This document shows, piece after piece, positions 6,721 to 13,362 of a stretch of 15,080 bases of DNA. Each line of letters begins with the position of its first letter. The first letter of the stretch is position 1. The notes beneath the pieces are model-generated. The model saw only the letters and a program-made list of their open reading frames with translations, had not been told where the DNA came from and did not search any database. The DNA is taken from NCBI GenBank assembly GCA_964414595.1, contig CAYPXJ010000035.1, positions 1 to 15,080 of the forward strand. The letters run 5' to 3'. Origin of the DNA: CAYPXJ01 sp964414595 (lineage in GTDB: Bacteria > Pseudomonadota > Alphaproteobacteria > Rickettsiales > CAIJLX01). Made by a program: the position numbers and the translations under genes.

Positions 6721-7044
6721 GTGTAATTACCCCGTGTGAGCGTTTATAGGTTAAAAAAACTTAATGTTTTTGTGTGCAGTGCAACACGGGAGTGAAGTAC
6801 TACCGCGTTTTTGGCGGTGCGTCTAGCTTTTCTTCGAAAAATTTTTATTGCTAGATATTGTGAGTAATTTTTTGCAATGGGCAAAATCTAGTGTCGTAAA
6901 AATGTTGCACCTAAGGCACAAAATAAAAAATTATGCGCCTTGTTTGTCAAATAGTTATTCGCTGGTGGCGGCAAATTGGTTAAATCAAAGCTGGCTAATG
7001 ATGCACATTATGCCAATGTTTAACATTGCTAAGGGGTATTACCT
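6721..7044. other. AT-rich divergent spacer between glnA and the lipoprotein gene
   Basis: This 324-bp stretch has no credible gene. It should hold the promoters of glnA (-) and the lipoprotein gene (+), but I find no convincing sigma-70 pair, no sigma-54 -24/-12 pair and no NtrC dyad. Inverted repeats are present: ACCGC-7 nt-GCGGT (6802-6818), TCTAGC-22 nt-GCTAGA (6822-6855) enclosing AAAAATTTTT, and the perfect dyad at 7014-7028. On the minus strand GGGG at about 6730-6733 serves glnA as ribosome binding site. A long glnA leader RNA is possible. Confidence 0.5.
7014..7028 (+). promoter_or_regulatory. Perfect 7-1-7 inverted repeat before the lipoprotein ribosome binding site
   Basis: CAATGTT-T-AACATTG is a perfect dyad ending 2 nt upstream of the AAGGGG ribosome binding site (7031-7036). 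The 1-nt spacer is too short for a normal RNA loop with full pairing, so a DNA operator is more likely than a hairpin. Its binding protein is unknown. Confidence 0.4.
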
Positions 7045-7200
7045 ATGAAACTCAATCTGAAAAAAGTTGCAGCTGCAGCGCTTGTTGGCGTTCTGGCTTC
7101 TAGCGCTCTGACCGCGTGCGAACACGCTACCAGCGCTACGAATGCAACGAAAGCAAAAAAAGAGCGTAATAAGTGCAAAGGCAACAATCGTTGCGCATAG
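7045..7200 (+). CDS. Small lipoprotein (51 residues), unrecognised
   Basis: The frame ATG 7045 to TAG 7198-7200 encodes 51 residues. The N-terminus MKLNLKK is basic, followed by an Ala/Val/Leu core and the lipobox LTAC with C25 as the lipidation site: a clear signal peptide II. The +2 residue is Glu, not Asp, so sorting to the outer membrane is likely by the E. coli rule. The mature part is only 27 residues, hydrophilic and basic (TKAKKERNKCKGNNRCA), with two further cysteines in CKGNNRC. AAGGGG lies 8 nt upstream of the start and a strong intrinsic terminator follows, so it is a monocistronic and probably well-expressed gene. It recalls entericidin-like mini-lipoproteins in architecture, but I do not recognise the mature sequence. 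Confidence 0.8.
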   Translation: MKLNLKKVAAAALVGVLASSALTACEHATSATNATKAKKERNKCKGNNRCA

Positions 7201-7233
7201 TGCTCTGATTCGCTAATTTTATTAGTGGAATTG

Positions 7234-7267
7234 AAAAAGCTCCCTACCATTCGGTGGGGAGCTTTTT
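7234..7267 (+). terminator. Strong intrinsic terminator of the lipoprotein gene
   Basis: AAAAAGCTCCCTACC-ATTC-GGTGGGGAGCTTTTT forms a 15-bp stem with one T.G pair and a 4-nt loop, followed by a further T, then GTTTTT. It lies 33 nt after the stop codon. Confidence 0.92.
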
Positions 7268-7339
7268 TGTTTTTAGAAGCGTGATTGCGGGCTTGCTTTT
7301 TTTCAAAAAATCATTAAACGGTACAAGCCTTGCCGCATT

Positions 7340-7353
7340 CGCATAGATATGCG
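7340..7353. repeat. Inverted repeat just upstream of tRNA-Glu
   Basis: CGCATA-GA-TATGCG is a 6-2-6 perfect dyad, overlapping a second possible stem CCGCAT (7333-7338) / ATGCGG (7349-7354). It lies 17-30 nt before the tRNA, where its promoter is expected. I cannot identify clear -35 and -10 boxes for the tRNA. Confidence 0.35.
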
Positions 7354-7370
7354 GTATGTCTGATGAGTGT

Positions 7371-7445
7371 GGCCCCTTCGTCTAGCGGTTAGGACATCAC
7401 CCTTTCACGGTGTAAACACGGGTTCGATTCCCGTAGGGGTCACCA
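7371..7445 (+). tRNA. tRNA-Glu (anticodon UUC), CCA encoded
   Basis: Acceptor stem GGCCCCT (7371-7377) pairs with AGGGGTC (7435-7441) with one G.U pair; the discriminator is A7442 and CCA is encoded at 7443-7445. The D arm has TCTAGCGGTTAGGA. The anticodon loop CTTTCAC carries TTC, reading GAA/GAG. The T arm contains GGTTCGATTCC. The outermost anticodon-stem pair is a U-U mismatch (TCACC/GGTGT), leaving four pairs. The gene converges on the membrane operon that ends at 7474, and I see no strong terminator between them. Confidence 0.96.
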
Positions 7446-7473
7446 TCGACTTGGCGCAAAAAAAATAGGCGCC

Positions 7474-7707
7474 CTACTCTTTATCTTTTTCTACAACCCG
7501 ATAATCAACTTTAGTGATTTCGATAATATCGGACTCGCGTTTTTGGGTTCCCTTTTCTTCTGCCCATGTGCGCCACAATTTTGCTCCCAGCACGATAAGC
7601 GGAATCGCGATAGCAAGTGCTATGGCCACAAATAGCCCGAGCCATAAAAATGCAGCCATAATAATAAGGACCAGGACAAGCCCAATAATTTGCTGAATTG
7701 CGCGCAT
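7474..7707 (-). CDS. Small membrane protein downstream of a YihY-family gene
   Basis: This 77-residue protein is not recognised. A long hydrophobic stretch (about 5-43, IGLVLVLIIMAAFLWLGLFVAIALAIAIPLIVLG) is enough for two closely packed helices. A basic/acidic cytoplasm-like tail follows (KLWRTWAEEKG...), ending IIEITKVDYRVVEKDKE. It starts 1 nt after the stop of the YihY-family gene, so it is cotranscribed and probably translationally coupled; no good Shine-Dalgarno sequence precedes the ATG. The stop is TAG at 7474-7476. Its function is unknown; a role beside the upstream membrane protein is inference. Confidence 0.65.
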   Translation of the reverse strand: MRAIQQIIGLVLVLIIMAAFLWLGLFVAIALAIAIPLIVLGAKLWRTWAEEKGTQKRESDIIEITKVDYRVVEKDKE

Positions 7708-7708
7708 C

Positions 7709-8656
7709 TTATTTTCGCCCGACTTTCTTTTTATGCTTTTTACGTTCCGGGTTTTTAACTTTTTCTTTCACTTTTAGCTCCATACCTTTGTGAAGTGCGT
7801 ACACATGATTAAACTCTGCACCATATATATAAATAACGGCCATCACAAAAAAGAAGATCATGGCGATAATAACGCCCGCCAAGCTTCCGTACACCACGTT
7901 AAACTGGCTAACATGCTTGATATAAACCGAGAGAATTTCGCCGCCTAACACCCACGATATTGCTACGATTACCGCCCCGGGCATCACGGCGGGCCATTTT
8001 TGCTTAATGTTAGGTAAAATAAAATAGGTAACTCCTATGGCCACAACAAGAACTGCAAAGCTGAGCAGGTAGCGCATATAAGTAAATACAGGGCTAAATA
8101 AGCTTTCCACCAGTTGTAGCAGTTCCGGCATATTTAGAAAGGCGGCAGCCTTAGGGATATAGGCCATAATCGCGGGCGCCAGAATGATAAACATCATCGT
8201 CGTGAAAATGGCGATATTAAAAAGAATAAATTGGAAAATGCTCATCAGACGACGCCATACAAAATGTGGAGGGGTCGCTACACGATAGGCGCGATTCAAA
8301 ATCGAGCGCATGCCTTCTACGGCCGAAGAGGCGGTCCAAATCGTGCCCAGGATTGCTATGGTAAGCATTCCTTGGGGTGGCCCTGACACAATTTCTTCCA
8401 CCCGCGGAACCAATGCCTCAATCACATCTTGTGGCAGGCGCTCAAGGGTTAGGCGGAGAAAAGCATCAACAACCTCAGTTCTTCCTAAAAAACCGGCAAA
8501 AGCTACAAAAAACACCATAAAAGGAAAGAATGCGAGCATGCCCAAAAACGTGAGATATCCCGCATTTTCAATACCATCGTCATAAACGAGGTTATATCCG
8601 GCTTTATAAAACAGATAGCCAAAATTCCGTATATTATTTTTCTTCACTTCCTTCAT
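7709..8656 (-). CDS. YihY/virulence factor BrkB family inner-membrane protein
   Basis: This polytopic membrane protein of 315 residues has about six helices. The diagnostic N-terminal part is YLTFLGMLAFFPFMVFFVAF, then the PQDVIEALVPRVEEI region and ILGTIWTASSAVEGM..LNRAYRV, which match the YihY/BrkB family (once annotated as ribonuclease BN, now considered wrong). The helices near residues 140-165, 190-215, 220-245 and 255-280 are separated by short loops. The last 25 or so residues are strongly basic (KVKEKVKNPERKKHKKK) and should be cytoplasmic. The molecular role of the family is unsettled. A candidate promoter places the RNA start about 5 nt before the ATG, consistent with a poorly spaced ribosome binding site (GAGG touching the ATG). 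Confidence 0.88.
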   Translation of the reverse strand: MKEVKKNNIRNFGYLFYKAGYNLVYDDGIENAGYLTFLGMLAFFPFMVFFVAFAGFLGRTEVVDAFLRLTLERLPQDVIEALVPRVEEIVSGPPQGMLTIAILGTIWTASSAVEGMRSILNRAYRVATPPHFVWRRLMSIFQFILFNIAIFTTMMFIILAPAIMAYIPKAAAFLNMPELLQLVESLFSPVFTYMRYLLSFAVLVVAIGVTYFILPNIKQKWPAVMPGAVIVAISWVLGGEILSVYIKHVSQFNVVYGSLAGVIIAMIFFFVMAVIYIYGAEFNHVYALHKGMELKVKEKVKNPERKKHKKKVGRK

Positions 8657-8667
8657 CCTCGTAGAAC

Positions 8668-8696
8668 AAGATAGGTAATGTTTTCACTCTTGTCAT
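8668..8696 (-). promoter_or_regulatory. Candidate promoter of the YihY-family operon
   Basis: On the minus strand ATGACA (8691-8696), a 17-nt spacer and TATCTT (8668-8673) resemble sigma-70 boxes (5/6 and 4/6 matches). Transcription would start near 8661, leaving a leader of only a few nucleotides. Confidence 0.4.
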
Positions 8697-8737
8697 GTCT
8701 TTTACTGGAAAAAGGTTCAAGAAATCAGCGCTGGCTC

Positions 8738-8766
8738 TTGATTTGGCTCATGATATTCTATATAAA
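8738..8766 (+). promoter_or_regulatory. Candidate asd promoter
   Basis: TTGATT (8738-8743), a 17-nt spacer and TATAAA (8761-8766) match sigma-70 boxes at 4/6 and 5/6. The predicted start near 8773 leaves a leader of about 30 nt that contains the GAGG ribosome binding site. Confidence 0.5.
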
Positions 8767-8802
8767 ATGGCGCTCTTTTAATGAAAGCTATTTGAGGCAT
8801 AT

Positions 8803-9819
8803 ATGGGTTATAAAGTTGCAGTAGTCGGCGCGACCGGGAATGTAGGTCGTCAGTTTTTATCCATTCTTGCGGAGCGGAATTTTCCTGCTTCAGAAGTGGT
8901 AGCACTCGCCAGTGAGAATTCGCGCGGTAAAGAACTAAGCTTTGGTGAGCATAAAACGCTGCGCGCGCAAGTGCTTGAAGACTATGATTTCGCGGGTACG
9001 GATATTGCGCTTTTTTCTCCGGGTTCAAAAGTTTCTAAAATTCATGCGCCGCGCGCGGCTGATGCTGGTTGCGTAGTGATCGACAACACTTCTCAGTTCC
9101 GCATGGATGCTGATATTCCGCTCGTTGTCCCGGAAGTAAATCGCAACGCAATTAAAGAATATAAAAACAGACATATCATCGCAAATCCTAACTGCTCTAC
9201 TATTCAGATGGTTGTTGTTTTAAAGCCTCTTAATGACGTGTTTCCTATTAAGCGCGTGGTTGTTTCCACGTATCAATCTGTTTCCGGTGCAGGAAAATCT
9301 GCGATGGATGAGCTTTATGAGCAAACCAAAAAAATCTACGTAAACCAGCAATTAGCACCCTCGATTTTTACCAAGCGCATTGCGTTTAACGTTATTCCGC
9401 ATATCGATGTATTCATGGAAGATGGCTACACCAAAGAAGAGTGGAAAATGATGCAGGAAACCAAAAAGATTATGGGTGTTGAAATTCCCGTATCGGCGAC
9501 CTGCGTGCGTGTGCCTGTCTTTATTGGCCATTCCGAATCTATTAATATTGAATTCCACGATCCTGTTTCACCAGAAGACGTGGTGCGGGTACTTTCTCAG
9601 GCACCGGGCGTGACAATTCGTGATCGCCGCGAAGCGGGAGGTTATGCAACACCGGATGAAGTTGCGGGCGAAGATAACGTTTTTGTCTCGCGTATTCGTA
9701 AGGACCCTACGGTGCCTTACGGCATTAACCTTTGGTGTGTTGGTGATAATATTCGCAAAGGTGCGGCGCTGAATGCAATTCAAATCGCCGAAGCGATGAT
9801 TGAGGATAAACTCATCTAA
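8803..9819 (+). CDS. asd: Aspartate-semialdehyde dehydrogenase
   Basis: Reduces aspartyl phosphate to aspartate semialdehyde with NADPH, the branch point to lysine/diaminopimelate, threonine and methionine. The 338 residues are normal for the family. The N-terminal nucleotide motif is GATGNVG at 9-15. The active-site cysteine is C131 in ANPNCSTIQM. The conserved C-terminal region GGYATPDEVAGEDNVFVSRIR is present. GAGG at 8794-8797, 5 nt before the ATG, supports the start. sdhC follows after 68 bp on the same strand, with its own candidate promoter in the gap and no terminator, so some read-through into sdh is possible. Confidence 0.96.
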   Translation: MGYKVAVVGATGNVGRQFLSILAERNFPASEVVALASENSRGKELSFGEHKTLRAQVLEDYDFAGTDIALFSPGSKVSKIHAPRAADAGCVVIDNTSQFRMDADIPLVVPEVNRNAIKEYKNRHIIANPNCSTIQMVVVLKPLNDVFPIKRVVVSTYQSVSGAGKSAMDELYEQTKKIYVNQQLAPSIFTKRIAFNVIPHIDVFMEDGYTKEEWKMMQETKKIMGVEIPVSATCVRVPVFIGHSESINIEFHDPVSPEDVVRVLSQAPGVTIRDRREAGGYATPDEVAGEDNVFVSRIRKDPTVPYGINLWCVGDNIRKGAALNAIQIAEAMIEDKLI

Positions 9820-9837
9820 CGTGAAATATTCTAAACC

Positions 9838-9866
9838 TTGCGTGTATAAGCTATTTTCGTTATACA
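9838..9866 (+). promoter_or_regulatory. Candidate sdh operon promoter
   Basis: TTGCGT (9838-9843), a 17-nt spacer and TATACA (9861-9866) lie between asd and sdhC. The predicted start near 9873 leaves a short leader containing CAGGA (9876-9880), 7 nt before the sdhC ATG. The spacing is ideal, the -35 match modest. Confidence 0.4.
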
Positions 9867-9887
9867 TACAGAGGTCAGGAAATCACG

Positions 9888-10370
9888 ATGGCTTCTAAAA
9901 AAGCGAAAGTAAAATCTGCGCCTGCTAAGGTTGCTCCGGCAAAAGCTGCGGTGGCGCAAGTGCCGGTGAGAAAGCCGTTGCGCGAGCGTCCTCTTTCCCC
10001 TCACCTAACCATTTATAAACCGCAAAATAGCTCCATTTCTTCTATCAGCCACCGTATTGCGGGTTTGGTTTTATTTGTTGGTTTATTTGGAGTTGTTGTT
10101 TCAGTTCTTGCGCTTGCCTGGAATCCGGATTTGTTCAATTACATTCAGCAATTCGCGCAAACGATTTTTGGTCAAGTAATTCATTTGGGTGGTTTTTTCT
10201 GTGCCTGCTATCACCTTGCAAATGGTGTTCGTCATTTATTCTGGGATGCGGGTTATGGTCTTAATGTAAAAGTTATTGGCAAAACATTTGCACTCGTGCT
10301 GTTTACAGCTGCGCTACTCACAGCTTCTATTGCTTACCTTATTTATGCGAGAAATTATGGCGGAATATAA
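9888..10370 (+). CDS. sdhC: Succinate dehydrogenase cytochrome b556 subunit (SdhC) with Lys/Ala-rich N-terminal extension
   Basis: Membrane anchor of complex II, carrying haem b and part of the quinone site. The core starts at about residue 34 with RPLSPHLTIYKP, followed by SSISSISHRIAG. Three helices lie at about 57-79, 94-114 and 130-153. H109 in CYHLANGVRHLFWDAG corresponds to the haem-ligand histidine of E. coli SdhC (H84). Residues 1-33 are an unusual low-complexity leader (KKAKVKSAPAKVAPAKAA) absent from typical SdhC of about 125-130 residues. The ATG at 9888 has CAGGA 7 nt upstream; an in-frame GTG inside the leader could start a shorter form, but it lacks a better ribosome site. The gene overlaps sdhD by 14 bp. 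Confidence 0.94.
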   Translation: MASKKAKVKSAPAKVAPAKAAVAQVPVRKPLRERPLSPHLTIYKPQNSSISSISHRIAGLVLFVGLFGVVVSVLALAWNPDLFNYIQQFAQTIFGQVIHLGGFFCACYHLANGVRHLFWDAGYGLNVKVIGKTFALVLFTAALLTASIAYLIYARNYGGI

Positions 10371-10743
10371 ATCCCCCCTTAAGAAGGCACGCGGTCTTGG
10401 CTCTGCAAAAACGGGCGTTGATCACTGGCTGGAAGAAAAAATTTCCTTTATCGGCACCGCGCCACTACTGCTTTGGCTTTTTTATAATTTAGCGATTCTG
10501 CCAAGCTATACCTACGAAGCATTGCTAGCTTTTGTTTCTAAGCCGCTTAATGGATTTTTACTTTCGGTGTTGTTGCTGTTTTCTTTTTATTATTCGGTGC
10601 TGCATGCCGTGGTGGTAATTGAAGATTATGTGCATAACGAGTTTAAAAAACTTGCTTCTATTATTTTCCTAAAACTGGCGAGCATTCTAGCGGTGCTTTC
10701 CGCCATTTATTCCATTTTGATGCTTGTTATTAAAGGCGCATGA
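10357..10743 (+). CDS. sdhD: Succinate dehydrogenase membrane anchor subunit (SdhD), altered haem-ligand region
   Basis: Second membrane anchor of complex II. The 128 residues include GLGSAKTGVDHWLEEK, the alphaproteobacterial SdhD opening, and three hydrophobic segments. The quinone-side motif IEDYVHNE is present with D90 and Y91. In E. coli SdhD the haem histidine H71 lies 12 residues before Y83; here the nearest histidine, H83, lies only 8 before Y91, and the position 12 before is Tyr79. This looks like a four-residue loss of the usual LGxQ-type segment. ATG 10357 is chosen inside the sdhC end (14-bp overlap); the longer frame from 10276 lies in sdhC coding sequence. The stop overlaps the sdhA start as ATGA. 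Confidence 0.92.
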   Translation: MAEYKSPLKKARGLGSAKTGVDHWLEEKISFIGTAPLLLWLFYNLAILPSYTYEALLAFVSKPLNGFLLSVLLLFSFYYSVLHAVVVIEDYVHNEFKKLASIIFLKLASILAVLSAIYSILMLVIKGA

Positions 10744-12536
10744 GCATGAACAGTTACGAAATTATCGATCACACCTACGATGCAGTTGTTGTTGGAGCCG
10801 GCGGTGCGGGGCTGCGCGCAACATTTGGCATGGCTGAACGCGGCCTGAATACCGCTTGTATCACAAAAGTTTTTCCTACACGTAGCCATACAGTGGCTGC
10901 ACAAGGTGGTATTTCTGCGGCGCTTGGAAATATGAGTGAAGATGACTGGCGTTGGCATATGTATGACACCGTCAAGGGTTCGGATTGGCTTGGCGATCAG
11001 GATGCCATTGAATATATGTGCCGTGAGGCGATTCCAGCCATTATTGAACTGGAACATTACGGCGTTCCCTTCTCGCGTACGAAGGAAGGTAAAATTTATC
11101 AGCGCCCTTTTGGAGGGATGACAACGCAGTTTGGTGAAGGTCCGCCGGCAGTGCGTACTTGTGCTGCTGCTGACCGAACAGGTCATGCGATTTTACACAC
11201 GCTCTATCAGCAATCGCTGAAATTCAAAGCGAAGTTTTTTATCGAATATTTTGCGCTGGATCTCATTATGGATGATGAGGGAAATTGCCGTGGCGTGATG
11301 GCTTGGAATCTGGATGACGGCACTATTCACCGTTTTAACGCGCATCAAGTAGTGCTTGCGACCGGTGGTTATGGTCGCGCGTATTTCTCCGCCACCTCAG
11401 CGCACACTTGCACCGGCGATGGCGGCGGCATGGTTGCGCGTGCTGGTTTGCCTCTGCAGGATATGGAATTTGTTCAGTTCCACCCGACAGGTGTTTACGG
11501 CGCAGGATGTTTAATCACGGAAGGCGCGCGCGGCGAAGGTGGTTATTTGGTGAATTCAGAGGGTGAGCGTTTCATGGAGCGTTACGCACCGCATGCAAAA
11601 GACCTTGCCTCCCGTGACGTAGTCAGTCGCGCTATGACCATTGAAATTCGCGAGGGCCGTGGCGTAGGGCCGAATAAAGATCATATTTTCCTTCATCTCA
11701 ATCATCTGGATCCAAAAATTTTGCATCAGCGTTTGCCGGGCATTTCTGAAACCGCAAAAATTTTCGCTGGCGTGGATGTAACGAAACAGCCCATTCCAGT
11801 CTTACCAACTGTACATTACAACATGGGCGGTATTCCAACGACTGTCCATGGCCAAGTGGTTACTAAAAAAGGTAAGGACACAAATAAAATTGTTCCCGGG
11901 CTTATGGCTATTGGTGAGGCGGCGTGCGTTTCTGTACACGGCGCAAACCGCCTAGGCTCCAATTCTTTGTTAGATTTGGTGGTGTTTGGCCGCGCGGCCG
12001 CCATTAAAGCTTCTGAACTTATTAAGCCAGGCAGCAAGCCAAAATCATTACCTAAAAACGCAGGCCAGTCAGCCCTTGCCTATCTTGATGCAATACGTAA
12101 CAGCAAAGGAAAAACTTCTACTGCTGATATTCGTGCCGCGATGCAATCCACGATGCAGAAACATGCTGCGGTTTTCCGTGACGAATCTTCGCTAAAAGAA
12201 GGCCTCGCAAAAATTACCAAAATTGCAAATAGCTATTCGGATATCGGCATCAAAGATAGAGGCTTGATCTGGAATAGCGATTTGGTGGAGGCGCTTGAGC
12301 TTGGTAATATGCTACCGCAGGCCGTTATTACAGTAACGGGTGCGCTGAATCGCAAAGAAAGCCGCGGCGCGCATGCGCGCGAAGATTATTCCAAACGGGA
12401 TGATAAAAACTGGATGAAGCACACGATTTGCTGGATTGATGAAAAGAACAAAACTACGATCGATTATCGCCCTGTCACCATGAAAACGATGACAGACGAA
12501 GTGAAACCTATTCCGCCGAAGGCGCGCGTTTATTAG
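10740..12536 (+). CDS. sdhA: Succinate dehydrogenase flavoprotein subunit
   Basis: Oxidises succinate to fumarate with covalently bound FAD on the cytoplasmic face of complex II. The 598 residues are of normal length. The FAD-binding VVVGAGGAGLRA is at 16-27. The flavin-linking histidine is H50 in RSHTVAAQGGI. The conserved HPTGVYGAGCLITEGARGEGG spans about 248-268 and the C-terminal FAD segment GANRLGSNSLLDLVVFGR is present. The first ATG overlaps the sdhD stop as ATGA; a second ATG lies two codons on at 10746. AAAGG (10732-10736) is 3 nt from the first and 9 nt from the second, so translation may really begin at 10746. Confidence 0.97.
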   Translation: MSMNSYEIIDHTYDAVVVGAGGAGLRATFGMAERGLNTACITKVFPTRSHTVAAQGGISAALGNMSEDDWRWHMYDTVKGSDWLGDQDAIEYMCREAIPAIIELEHYGVPFSRTKEGKIYQRPFGGMTTQFGEGPPAVRTCAAADRTGHAILHTLYQQSLKFKAKFFIEYFALDLIMDDEGNCRGVMAWNLDDGTIHRFNAHQVVLATGGYGRAYFSATSAHTCTGDGGGMVARAGLPLQDMEFVQFHPTGVYGAGCLITEGARGEGGYLVNSEGERFMERYAPHAKDLASRDVVSRAMTIEIREGRGVGPNKDHIFLHLNHLDPKILHQRLPGISETAKIFAGVDVTKQPIPVLPTVHYNMGGIPTTVHGQVVTKKGKDTNKIVPGLMAIGEAACVSVHGANRLGSNSLLDLVVFGRAAAIKASELIKPGSKPKSLPKNAGQSALAYLDAIRNSKGKTSTADIRAAMQSTMQKHAAVFRDESSLKEGLAKITKIANSYSDIGIKDRGLIWNSDLVEALELGNMLPQAVITVTGALNRKESRGAHAREDYSKRDDKNWMKHTICWIDEKNKTTIDYRPVTMKTMTDEVKPIPPKARVY

Positions 12537-12546
12537 GAGCCAATGT

Positions 12547-13332
12547 ATGGTTGAACTTGTACTTCCACAAAATTCTAAAGTTAAAAAAGGCCGCACATTT
12601 GCTGCGCTAAAAAATACGGGCGCGCGTATCAAGCAATTCAAAATTTACCGCTGGGATCCAGAAGATGAAGGTAATCCCCGTATGGATACCTACGAAATCG
12701 ACCTCGATAAATGCGGCCCGATGGTGCTGGATGCGCTCATCTATATTAAAGGCAATATAGACAGCACTCTCACCTTCCGCCGCTCCTGCCGCGAAGGTAT
12801 TTGCGGTTCCTGCGCTATGAATATCGACGGAACGAATACTCTCGCCTGCACAAAGGCAACCGAAGATGTGAGCGGCGCGGTGGATGTCTATCCCCTGCCC
12901 CATATGCCGGTTGTGAAAGATCTTGTGCCCGATTTGAAACATTTTTACGCACAGCTTGAATCGATTGAGCCCTGGTTGAAAACCGATTCGGCCGCACCTT
13001 CGGATAAAGAGCGTCTGCAATCACCGGAGGATCGTGAAAAACTGGATGGGCTTTACGAATGTATCCTATGCGCCTGCTGCTCTACTTCCTGCCCGAGCTA
13101 TTGGTGGAATTCCGACCGTTATCTAGGCCCTGCGATTCTGCTGCAAGCCTATCGCTGGCTTGTAGATAGCCGTGACGAAGCAACCGGTGCACGTCTGGAT
13201 GATTTGGAAGATCCATTCAAACTCTATCGTTGCCATACGATCATGAACTGCGCAAAAACCTGCCCTAAGGGCTTGAACCCAGCGAAGGCCATTGCCGAAA
13301 TCAAAAAAATGATGGTTGCTCGCCGCGTTTGA
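12547..13332 (+). CDS. sdhB: Succinate dehydrogenase iron-sulfur subunit
   Basis: Carries electrons from FAD to quinone in complex II. The 261 residues contain all three cluster motifs: [2Fe-2S] ligands C81, C86, C89 and C101; the ferredoxin-like set C172, C175, C178 and C182 (CILCACCSTSCP); and C229, C235 and C239 (CHTIMNCAKTCPKGLNP). AGGAG at 12535-12539 overlaps the sdhA stop and sits 7 nt before the ATG; an out-of-frame ATG at 12543 is ignored. The gene starts 10 nt after sdhA and ends the sdhCDAB operon. The only hairpin downstream is the one at 13339-13359, which has no U-tract. Confidence 0.97.
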   Translation: MVELVLPQNSKVKKGRTFAALKNTGARIKQFKIYRWDPEDEGNPRMDTYEIDLDKCGPMVLDALIYIKGNIDSTLTFRRSCREGICGSCAMNIDGTNTLACTKATEDVSGAVDVYPLPHMPVVKDLVPDLKHFYAQLESIEPWLKTDSAAPSDKERLQSPEDREKLDGLYECILCACCSTSCPSYWWNSDRYLGPAILLQAYRWLVDSRDEATGARLDDLEDPFKLYRCHTIMNCAKTCPKGLNPAKAIAEIKKMMVARRV

Positions 13333-13338
13333 TGCTAC

Positions 13339-13359
13339 GCCTCCGTATATATTGGAGGC
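13339..13359 (+). promoter_or_regulatory. Hairpin enclosing the Shine-Dalgarno sequence of the first PD40 gene
   Basis: GCCTCC-GTATATATT-GGAGGC forms a perfect 6-bp GC-rich stem with a 9-nt loop. Its 3' arm contains the whole GGAGG ribosome binding site (13354-13358) of the gene starting at 13363, and its 5' arm is an anti-Shine-Dalgarno copy. It starts 7 nt after sdhB. Without a following T-run it is not a standard terminator; translational control is the more natural reading. Confidence 0.55.
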
Positions 13360-13362
13360 TTT

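Noticed and set aside
6752..6765. CtrA box upstream of glnA (TTAA...TTAA)
   Set aside because: The spacing is 6, not 7, and the spacer is a homopolymer-like A-run, so it is probably chance.
6905..6946. NtrC-like TGCACC / TGCGCC elements near glnA
   Set aside because: They are direct, widely spaced repeats and not the TGCACC-N5-GGTGCA dyad; no sigma-54 -24/-12 pair accompanies them.
6848..7048. 66-codon plus-strand frame starting with TTG in the glnA/lipoprotein spacer
   Set aside because: No ribosome binding site, AT-rich non-coding composition, no recognisable protein features, and it runs through the dyad and ribosome site of the real lipoprotein gene.
7453..7473. GGCGC-11 nt-GCGCC hairpin between tRNA-Glu and the 77-residue protein gene
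   Set aside because: The stem has only 5 bp and the A/T run is in the loop, not after the stem, so it does not fit an intrinsic terminator on either strand.
8717..9028. 103-codon minus-strand frame across the asd start
   Set aside because: It overlaps the well-supported asd N-terminus and promoter on the other strand and has no family resemblance.
10276..10356. Longer SdhD starting at 10276
   Set aside because: The extra residues are sdhC coding sequence in another frame; ATG 10357 gives a normal SdhD N-terminus.
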